Positions 1-5,096 of a DNA stretch of 8,042 nucleotides are shown one piece after another; positions within the stretch are counted from its first letter, which is position 1; the number at the start of each line of letters is the position of its first letter. The translations under genes were made by a program, and so were the position numbers. Under the pieces are notes generated by a model that ran no database searches, was not told the origin of the DNA, and saw only the letters and a program-made list of their open reading frames with translations. The stretch is from Desulfobacterales bacterium (GTDB lineage Bacteria > Desulfobacterota > Desulfobacteria > Desulfobacterales > ETH-SRB1), in the NCBI GenBank assembly GCA_030017395.1, contig JASEIZ010000092.1, positions 1-8,042 of the forward strand. Reading direction: 5' to 3'.

Positions 1-10
1 AACCATTCAG

Positions 11-66
11 CCACAGATTCACACAGATGAACACAGATAGTTTTAAATATAAAGAAATCACAGATG
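11..66. repeat. Short 10-bp-period CACAGAT repeat in the non-coding left end
   Basis: The unit ACAGAT recurs at ten-base steps three times (from about 13 to 38), separated by variable tetranucleotides, and a fourth ATCACAGATG occurs at 57-66. I recall similar CACAGAT-type strings as dispersed intergenic repeats in many environmental bacterial genomes, but I could not compare with the rest of this genome. The remainder of bases 1-189 is AT-rich and holds no convincing gene. Confidence 0.5.
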
Positions 67-135
67 TTATTCTTAGAAGTTTTTGTGAAGTCTATTCTGT
101 ATTTTTTCACGATTTTTGGCAGTCGTTACTCAATT

Positions 136-141
136 TATAAT
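136..141 (+). promoter_or_regulatory. Possible -10 box upstream of the first YkgJ gene
   Basis: A perfect TATAAT lies 48 bases before the ATG at 190. The best -35-like string, TTGGCA at 116-121, is only 14 bases away, shorter than the usual 16-18, so the promoter assignment is weak. The region is AT-rich, where such hexamers arise by chance. Confidence 0.2.
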
Positions 142-189
142 TAAATTTTCGACTTGCGCTAAGGATCTGAAACAACTTATTGGATAAAA

Positions 190-936
190 ATGGCAGGCCA
201 AACAACCATTCTTTTGTTAGATGATAGCTTCAGATTCTCATGTTCTGAAGCTGTTTTATGTTTTAATAAGTGTTGCCGGGATCTTAACCAGTTTTTAACA
301 CCATACGATATTCTGCGTCTTAAGAATCGGCTCGGCATTCCATCTGATCTTTTTCTGAAAAAATATACATCTGCGCACACAGGCCCTGGCTCAGGGCTCC
401 CGATTATTTCACTGAAATTTGATTATGCTTCACAATATAAATGTCCATTTGTTACTCCTTCAGGATGCAGTGTTTACGAAGACCGGCCGTCATCATGCCG
501 TACCTACCCTCTTGCCCGTATTCTTACCAGATCCAGGGAAACAGGCAATATCACCGAGCAATATATTCTGCTGAAAGAGCCTCACTGCCTTGGTTTTAAC
601 CATGGACAAATGCAAACCGTCCGGGAATGGATTGAAAGTCAGGGCATTGCCGTATATAATGAGATGAACGATCTGCTTATGGATATCATCAGCTTAAAAA
701 ATCGTCTTATGCCCGGCAGCAGTATAAACGATAAATCCCGGAGGATTTTTAATATGGCATGTTATAACCTTGACGCATTCAGATCTCACATATTTCAAAA
801 AGGGACTTTAAATGATCTTAATCTTGATATAGACATTCTGAATGCAGTAAAGAATGATGATGTTGCGCTTTTGAAACTGGGCATGAACTGGATAAAACAG
901 GTGCTTTTTAATAATAAATCAATACCGTCAATTTAG
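190..936 (+). CDS. YkgJ-family cysteine cluster protein (copy 1)
   Basis: A 248-residue protein of the YkgJ/CxxCxxCC family (PF03692-like), a group related to flagellin lysine N-methylase FliB and thought to bind zinc or an Fe-S cluster; no substrate is known here. Eight cysteines fall in family positions: C18, C24, C28 and C29 (FNKCCR motif), then C85, C93 and C103 in a CPF...GCSVYEDRP...CRTYP block, and C133. Residues about 140-248 form a charged, probably helical tail with the motif YNLDAFR. There is no signal peptide or membrane segment, so it should be cytoplasmic. The ATG start has only a weak GGA five bases upstream. It is a clear paralogue of the protein at 1849-2631 on the other strand, sharing the cysteine pattern and the C-terminal motif. 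Family assignment is strong; function is unknown. Confidence 0.88.
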   Translation: MAGQTTILLLDDSFRFSCSEAVLCFNKCCRDLNQFLTPYDILRLKNRLGIPSDLFLKKYTSAHTGPGSGLPIISLKFDYASQYKCPFVTPSGCSVYEDRPSSCRTYPLARILTRSRETGNITEQYILLKEPHCLGFNHGQMQTVREWIESQGIAVYNEMNDLLMDIISLKNRLMPGSSINDKSRRIFNMACYNLDAFRSHIFQKGTLNDLNLDIDILNAVKNDDVALLKLGMNWIKQVLFNNKSIPSI

Positions 937-950
937 GCAATTTTATTAAT

Positions 951-1006
951 AACCACGAACACGAAGGATTTTTTATTTATCTTCGCTCACTTCGCGATCT
1001 CGTGGT
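951..1006. repeat. Imperfect palindromic CACGAA-type intergenic repeat
   Basis: The outer arms ACCACGA (952-958) and TCGTGGT (1000-1006) are perfect inverted copies. Inside them CGAAGGA (962-968) and CACTTCGCG (989-997) continue the pairing with mismatches and one bulge, so RNA from either strand could fold into a long interrupted hairpin with an AT-rich loop. It fills most of the gap between the YkgJ gene and the SDR gene. CACGAAGG-type strings are familiar to me as dispersed intergenic repeats. There is no T-tract after the right arm, so it is not a standard rightward intrinsic terminator. Confidence 0.55.
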
Positions 1007-1028
1007 AAAAACATGGAACAGATATCAT

Positions 1029-1844
1029 ATGGAACTTAATAATAAGGTAGCCCTTGTTCTTGGAGCCATAAAAGGTATTGGGAAGGAAATCGGCCTTGCA
1101 CTTGCAAATGAAGGGGTAAAGGTTGTCTTAAACTATTATGACTGGGAAAACAGCCTTGATGAATTAAAGAAAGATTTTGCAAAAACAGGCATAGATCACC
1201 TGATTGTAAAGACAAATCTGCTTAAAACCAATAAAATCCCAGGGCTTATCAGAAAAGCAGTGGACCATTTCGGACGTCTGGACATTCTGATAAATAATAT
1301 TGAACGCGGAGGATGGCCTGTTGTTCATGGATCGTATGTGCAAGAGCAGTGGGATATGGAAATGGCTACTACGCTTCGTGCAAAATGGTGGGTTTTTGAT
1401 TCGGCACTTCCCCATCTTAAAGCATCAGGAAACGGGGTTGTAATAAACCTTTCTTCCATAGCGGGAATTGTCGGACGGTCGGGTCCTGCCGGCCATATAT
1501 TCAATGACGGATATGCAGCGGCAAACAGGGCAGTATCACTTCTCACAGAAACATGGGCTCGAATCGGAGCGCCGCAGGTACGTGTTAATGAAATAATGCT
1601 TGGCATAGTTGAAACACGTCATGGGGATAAAACCAGGGGCTGGGGATTACTTTCAGAAAAGCAAAAACAATCGCTCATTGACCACACCCTGCTTGCACGA
1701 ATCGGCGCTGTTGACGATGTGGTTAAGGCTGTGAAATTTATAATTAAAGACGCTTCGTTTATGACTGGAAGCATAATTAAGCTTGATGGAGGTTATACGC
1801 TCGGCAGCGACAAGGTTATGCCCATGCCCAAAGGAGTGGTGTAA
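1029..1844 (+). CDS. Short-chain dehydrogenase/reductase (SDR) homologue with altered active site
   Basis: A 271-residue Rossmann-fold protein of classical SDR length. The cofactor loop is GAIKGIG (G12, G16, G18), followed by the LDILINN strand (N89, N90) and a C-terminal LDGGYTLG block (about 252-259) typical of the family. The active site departs from consensus: NNAG reads NNIE (89-92), the helix-4 Asn aligns with T115, the YxxxK motif reads YAAAN (Y162, N166 in place of Lys), and about six extra residues separate S143 from Y162. The usual PG after the VN strand is LG (191-192). It may be a non-oxidoreductase member or use another mechanism. I chose ATG 1029 because a GGA lies 11 bases upstream and the SDR fold starts immediately; an upstream GTG at 1002 falls inside the palindromic repeat. 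It ends four bases from the convergent YkgJ gene. The substrate cannot be told. Confidence 0.88.
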   Translation: MELNNKVALVLGAIKGIGKEIGLALANEGVKVVLNYYDWENSLDELKKDFAKTGIDHLIVKTNLLKTNKIPGLIRKAVDHFGRLDILINNIERGGWPVVHGSYVQEQWDMEMATTLRAKWWVFDSALPHLKASGNGVVINLSSIAGIVGRSGPAGHIFNDGYAAANRAVSLLTETWARIGAPQVRVNEIMLGIVETRHGDKTRGWGLLSEKQKQSLIDHTLLARIGAVDDVVKAVKFIIKDASFMTGSIIKLDGGYTLGSDKVMPMPKGVV

Positions 1845-1848
1845 GTGG

Positions 1849-2631
1849 TTATCTCCGAGTAATATCTTTGGTTTTAATCCCCCAAATGTAAAGTTTTACC
1901 CACTTGAAACCCATCTTCATCAGTTCCAGATCATCTTTATTGATTTTTTTAAGAATTTCCAATTTTACTTTATATCTTTTAAGAAAGCTGCTGTTAAATA
2001 CAAAATCGCGGAACCTGTCGATATTGTATGTAGCCATAAAGGCCATTTTCCCTCTGGTACTGTCCAGACCTTCACCTTGCCAGGGATCAGCCTGAAACAA
2101 ACTTTTTAACTCTGCCCACATCGAAGTCATTTTGTTATACTTAACAGCATCCTGATCTACAAACCATGATGCTGTTGTCCACTTTTTGCTTTCATGCTGT
2201 CCCATGCAAAAATCCGGAGGCTTTAAAAAATAGACCGGCTTTGACCTTTTGTTTTTACCATTAAATATAAGCCCCTGTTCAACAGGAAATGTGCGGCATG
2301 TGTGAGGACGGTCGGGGTAAACCATGCAGCCTGATTTAATCAAAAAGGGGCATGTCATTTCCGTATTATCAGACATGCGAAGAAGCGCTTCCGGAAAAAA
2401 ATTTGAATCCCGCAAAACAATATCTACATATTCATCGATGAACTCATCCGAAGTAATACCGAGATTTTTTTTGAGCCTGATTACATCGTATGGATATAAA
2501 AAAAGATTTACGTTGCGGCAGCATTTATTAAAGCAGGAAAGCTCAGGATGGCAATGAAACAAAAAGGTATCATTATTTTTAAGCCTTGTACCGGACAATT
2601 TATCCAGATCATCAATAGCTACATGTTTCAT
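1849..2631 (-). CDS. YkgJ-family cysteine cluster protein (copy 2)
   Basis: A 260-residue YkgJ/CxxCxxCC-family protein, closely paralogous to the one at 190-936. The eight cysteines are C27, C33, C37 and C38 (FNKCCR), C94, C102 and C112 in CPF...GCMVYPDRP...CRTFP, and C142, with identical spacings in both clusters. The C-terminal helical part shares YNIDRFR and a DD..L.K.G..W.K pattern with copy 1. It is presumably cytoplasmic and metal or Fe-S binding; the substrate is unknown. The start ATG at 2631 lies 11 bases after the stop of the next YkgJ gene upstream, so it is most likely the last gene of the dGTPase-YkgJ-YkgJ operon. The Shine-Dalgarno signal is weak, in keeping with translational coupling. 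It converges with the SDR gene four bases away, leaving no room for a separate terminator. Confidence 0.88.
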   Translation of the reverse strand: MKHVAIDDLDKLSGTRLKNNDTFLFHCHPELSCFNKCCRNVNLFLYPYDVIRLKKNLGITSDEFIDEYVDIVLRDSNFFPEALLRMSDNTEMTCPFLIKSGCMVYPDRPHTCRTFPVEQGLIFNGKNKRSKPVYFLKPPDFCMGQHESKKWTTASWFVDQDAVKYNKMTSMWAELKSLFQADPWQGEGLDSTRGKMAFMATYNIDRFRDFVFNSSFLKRYKVKLEILKKINKDDLELMKMGFKWVKLYIWGIKTKDITRR

Positions 2632-2642
2632 GATTTCAATTA

Positions 2643-3236
2643 CTAAATCAGCATCTCTGCTACGGTCATTTTTAACTTTTGATTAATGCCTGCCGCATGT
2701 TTTATTTCATTTTCCAGGTTAGCCATCTTTATATAAAAAGGTGTTCTGTCAAACCTGAAATAGCTTTTTTCTTTGTTTTGTTCTGTAAAAAAATCGCATC
2801 CCGGACTATGAATTACATTTTGACCGCCCTTTTGAAGTTCGTGCGGAATGCCATGTAATCTGCATATCATTGGACGATAATTATATAATATACACATGCC
2901 GTTGAAATTAAGGGGACACATCAACCGCACCTTTATCCCCTTTTTGTCAGCCTCATCGGTTTTCCTGCAAATTTCAAGCGCCCTGTTTCTTGTTTTAATC
3001 TGCCTGCCCGGCTCGAGTGTATTGTAGCCTTCTAAAATATAAAGGTATTCTAAAAGTGTATAATGATAAAAACGGGTGAGGCAGCAATTGTCTTCACAGC
3101 CCTGGCAATGAAATCCATAGTAATCAGCAGCCTCTTTGTATTTTTGATCCATTGCCTCATAAATTATCTTTAACCCGTCTAAAAAAAGTCCATATTGATT
3201 ATATTTGGTTTTTACTTTTTCCAGCAATTCAAACAC
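2643..3236 (-). CDS. YkgJ-family cysteine cluster protein (third, distinct type)
   Basis: About 197 residues from the GTG at 3236. It belongs to the YkgJ/CxxCxxCC family but is only distantly related to the other two. Cysteines in this numbering are C44, C47, C51 and C52 (HCQGCEDNCC), C107, C115 and C125 (CPLNFNGMC...RPMICR) and C147 (SPGCDFF). The second cluster keeps the C-x7-C-x9-C spacing of the other two proteins. A helical region precedes the first cluster. The frame is open up to an ATG at 3338, which would overlap the dGTPase gene by 35 bases, but that stretch encodes a low-complexity PCPLGWGQGE segment with no ribosome site. GTG 3236 or 3239, preceded by TTTGAG and a purine-rich GGGGAG, gives a more natural VFELLEK start. 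Second gene of the dGTPase operon; function unknown. Confidence 0.82.
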   Translation of the reverse strand: MFELLEKVKTKYNQYGLFLDGLKIIYEAMDQKYKEAADYYGFHCQGCEDNCCLTRFYHYTLLEYLYILEGYNTLEPGRQIKTRNRALEICRKTDEADKKGIKVRLMCPLNFNGMCILYNYRPMICRLHGIPHELQKGGQNVIHSPGCDFFTEQNKEKSYFRFDRTPFYIKMANLENEIKHAAGINQKLKMTVAEMLI

Positions 3237-3303
3237 CACATACTCAAAGTGAAGCTCCCCTTGCCCCCACCCTAAAGGACAGGGCTTGCGGAGAGAAATC
3301 CGG

Positions 3304-4359
3304 TCATACAATAGGTATGGGGAAAAAGATTTCCTCATAAAGATTTAAAGCATATCTATCGGTCATGCTCGCAATAAAATCGCAAACTATCCTTTCCCTG
3401 GGCTGTTCGCTATTGTAGCAGGCTAACATTTCCATTTCTTCAAGCTTTTCTTTGAGTATTTCTTCGTTTCTCAAAAAATATGTGTAAAGATCCGTTAATA
3501 TCTTCTTTGCCTTAACAAATTCCTTATGAACTTGCAGTGAACGATATACATTTTCATAAAGGAACTCTCTTAATGTGGTCATGGCTGAAAATAACTCGTC
3601 GCTAATAAGTATGCATAATTTACCATCAACAACTTTGCTTGAATTAATAATATCCCTTATCATGGTATTGGCTCGTATTGAATGACTCCTCCCAATAATC
3701 CTTAAACATGATTCAGGCACCTGTTTCGAGCTGATAACGCCGCTGCGTATCGCGTCATCAAGATCGTGGTTTAAATATGCGATTATATCGGCAACCCGCA
3801 ATATCCTGCCTTCAACGGTTGAAGCACAGCCTTCAGGAGCATTCGGAAGAATAGACCCGTAACCCTTTGAATGCTTTAATATCCCGTCGCGAACCTCTTG
3901 GGTTAAATTAAGGCCTTTGCCGTTGTTTTCCAACATATCAACAACTCGAAGGCTTTGCTCATTGTGAGAAAAATCCTGCGAATAAATCTCTTTTAGAGCT
4001 GCTTCACCGCCATGTCCGAACGGTGTATGCCCAAGGTCGTGTCCCAAAGCAATGGCCTCGGCCAGATCTTCGTTTAACCGCATGGCCCTTGCTATTGTTC
4101 TTGCAATTTCCGCCACTTCCAGTGTATGTGTAAGGCGTGTCCTGTAATGATCGCCCAGAGGGGATAAAAAAACTTGGGTTTTGTGCTTTAACCGTCTGAA
4201 AGCATTTGAGTAAATAATGCGATCCCTGTCCCGCTGAAATACTGTGCGGATCGGGCAGGGTTTCTCTTTTTTCATACGCCCCTTTGAATTGGAACTCAGG
4301 CAGCCATACGAGGACATAAAGCTTTTTTCGCGTTTTTCAAAATCTTCCCGAATAGACAT
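3304..4359 (-). CDS. dgt: dGTPase-like HD-domain deoxynucleoside triphosphate triphosphohydrolase
   Basis: A 351-residue cytoplasmic HD-superfamily enzyme of the dGTPase-like group, which splits dNTPs to deoxynucleoside plus triphosphate and so tunes dNTP pools. Metal-site residues are visible in order: H78 in RTRLTHT, H107-D108 in ALGHDLGHTPFGH (with H111 and H116 following), H132 in FSHNEQS, and D191 in RVADIIAYLNHD. The N-terminal RTVFQRDRDRI and NAFRRLKHKTQVF segments are also family hallmarks. The length matches the short, E. coli-unlike dGTPase-like class (about 330-380). The ATG has no clear Shine-Dalgarno site. It is the first gene of a leftward operon with two YkgJ proteins and is divergent from the HsdR-N/EndoQ unit. 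Fold and family are certain; nucleotide preference cannot be read from sequence. Confidence 0.95.
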   Translation of the reverse strand: MSIREDFEKREKSFMSSYGCLSSNSKGRMKKEKPCPIRTVFQRDRDRIIYSNAFRRLKHKTQVFLSPLGDHYRTRLTHTLEVAEIARTIARAMRLNEDLAEAIALGHDLGHTPFGHGGEAALKEIYSQDFSHNEQSLRVVDMLENNGKGLNLTQEVRDGILKHSKGYGSILPNAPEGCASTVEGRILRVADIIAYLNHDLDDAIRSGVISSKQVPESCLRIIGRSHSIRANTMIRDIINSSKVVDGKLCILISDELFSAMTTLREFLYENVYRSLQVHKEFVKAKKILTDLYTYFLRNEEILKEKLEEMEMLACYNSEQPRERIVCDFIASMTDRYALNLYEEIFFPIPIV

Positions 4360-4368
4360 AATAATATG

Positions 4369-4397
4369 CTTATATTAATTTTATACGCCAAAATCAA
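4369..4397 (-). promoter_or_regulatory. Candidate promoter for the dGTPase operon
   Basis: On the minus strand, TTGATT (4397-4392) and TATAAG (4374-4369) are 17 bases apart and match the sigma-70 consensus at 4/6 and 5/6 positions. A start about 7 bases after the -10 would lie only a few bases before the ATG at 4359, giving a nearly leaderless mRNA, which would fit the missing ribosome site. AT-rich surroundings make chance matches likely. Confidence 0.3.
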
Positions 4398-4406
4398 GAC
4401 AAAGAA

Positions 4407-4414
4407 ATTATAAT
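4407..4414. promoter_or_regulatory. Palindromic ATTATAAT: possible two-way -10 element
   Basis: The octamer ATTATAAT is its own reverse complement, so a perfect TATAAT can be read on both strands (4409-4414 forward, 4412-4407 reverse), in the middle of the divergent gap between the dGTPase and HsdR-N genes. Matching -35 hexamers are poor on both sides (forward CGCCAA, reverse TTAATT at 17 bases). Offered as a candidate only. Confidence 0.25.
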
Positions 4415-4438
4415 AAACAAAATTTTGAAAATTAAAGC

Positions 4439-4462
4439 TACCCGCCGCAAGCAACGGGGAAT
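4439..4462. repeat. Degenerate GC-rich hairpin repeat before the HsdR-N gene
   Basis: In an otherwise AT-rich gap, CCCG (4441-4444) and CGGG (4455-4458) can pair around CCGCAAGCAA. The right half, CAAGCAACGGGGAAT (4448-4462), matches at 13 of 15 positions the reverse complement of bases 5122-5136, on the other side of the HsdR-N gene. It looks like a decayed copy of a small palindromic intergenic repeat. A Shine-Dalgarno-like AAGG follows at 4475-4478, seven bases before the ATG. Confidence 0.4.
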
Positions 4463-4485
4463 ACGCTCGCTTTTAAGGCTTAAAA

Positions 4486-5016
4486 ATGAGTAAGTGTTGT
4501 CTGATACTTGGTGAAATTGAAGATTATATTACCGGCAAAATCGTAAAAGATACACATGACGAGCGGTATATACAAAAATTGGCACGAATACTGGTTGATA
4601 ACAAAGGGTATCAAAAAAATGAGATCAAAGCCGGTCATCAACTTTTTGTAAATGCTGGAGATAAAACAGCTTTTATAAATGTTGATTTTATGATTACTTT
4701 ATCAGGCAGGATCTGCATGATAATAAAATACGGCCCAGGCTCTCTGGTAACCAGACGCCGGCCCGCTCTTTCCGTATCAAGACTTGTTGCCGGTTATCAG
4801 GTGCCTGTTGTTGTCGTATCAAACGGAGAGGATGCGGAAGTTGTCAACGGATCGACCGGCGATGTTGTTTCACAGGGCATTGATTCAATACCTTCAAAAC
4901 CTGAGATCCTCGAAATTGTCGAACATTCTGATTTTACATCGATTTCAGAAAAGCAGGCCATGATGGAAGCAAGAATTGTTTATGCCTTTGAAATTGATGG
5001 AAGCTGCTCAATATGA
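4486..5016 (+). CDS. Orphan HsdR N-terminal-like domain protein (PD-(D/E)XK nuclease fold)
   Basis: A 176-residue protein resembling the stand-alone type I restriction enzyme R-protein N-terminal domain (HSDR_N_2, PF13588-like). Recognisable parts are the helix with DERYIQKLARIL (about 25-36), GYQKNEI, the FINVDFMITL strand with D67, the next strand ending in MIIKYGPGSLV with K81, the RPALSVSRLVAGYQVP segment and the VVVSNGEDAEVV strand. D67 and K81 fit the PD-(D/E)XK metal and lysine positions, but the acidic residue two before the lysine is I79. Catalysis is therefore doubtful, or the acid comes from elsewhere (for example E26). There is no helicase domain, HsdM or HsdS nearby, so it is not a working type I system. 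AAGG seven bases upstream supports the start. It is first in a rightward run with the endonuclease Q-like gene 80 bases on. Confidence 0.82.
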   Translation: MSKCCLILGEIEDYITGKIVKDTHDERYIQKLARILVDNKGYQKNEIKAGHQLFVNAGDKTAFINVDFMITLSGRICMIIKYGPGSLVTRRRPALSVSRLVAGYQVPVVVVSNGEDAEVVNGSTGDVVSQGIDSIPSKPEILEIVEHSDFTSISEKQAMMEARIVYAFEIDGSCSI

Positions 5017-5037
5017 CGCAACTTATGAACCGCAACA

Positions 5038-5073
5038 GCGAGCATATTTCTCGCAGCCCCGATTCAGCGGGGC
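5038..5073 (+). repeat. Two adjacent perfect hairpins in the leader of the endonuclease Q-like gene
   Basis: GCGAG (5038-5042) pairs with CTCGC (5050-5054) around a 7-base loop. One base on, GCCCCG (5056-5061) pairs with CGGGGC (5068-5073) around a 6-base loop. They lie between the HsdR-N stop (5016) and the ATG at 5097. No T-run follows, so they are not an ordinary intrinsic terminator. They could stabilise or process the mRNA, or be a small palindromic repeat. The only ribosome-site candidate, GTAGGT (5081-5086), comes just after them. Confidence 0.5.
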
Positions 5074-5096
5074 GAAGTTAGTAGGTAAATCTAAAA

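Noticed and set aside
190..936. YkgJ copies as flagellin N-methylase (FliB)
   Set aside because: Only the shared cysteine cluster supports it; no flagellar genes are near and the proteins are shorter than FliB.
1002..1028. GTG 1002 as the SDR start
   Set aside because: It lies in the arm of a palindromic repeat, has no ribosome site, and adds nine residues not expected before the SDR first strand; ATG 1029 fits better.
1325..1606. Minus-strand open frames inside the SDR gene
   Set aside because: Opposite to a strong family match, without motif or ribosome site; shadow frames.
1783..2109. Plus-strand open frames across 1783-2109, 1904-2095 and 2324-2557
   Set aside because: They lie antisense to the well-supported YkgJ gene and have no family motifs; shadows of the real gene.
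4486..5016. Part of a type I restriction-modification system
   Set aside because: Only the small N-terminal domain exists; there is no helicase region, HsdM or HsdS in the window.
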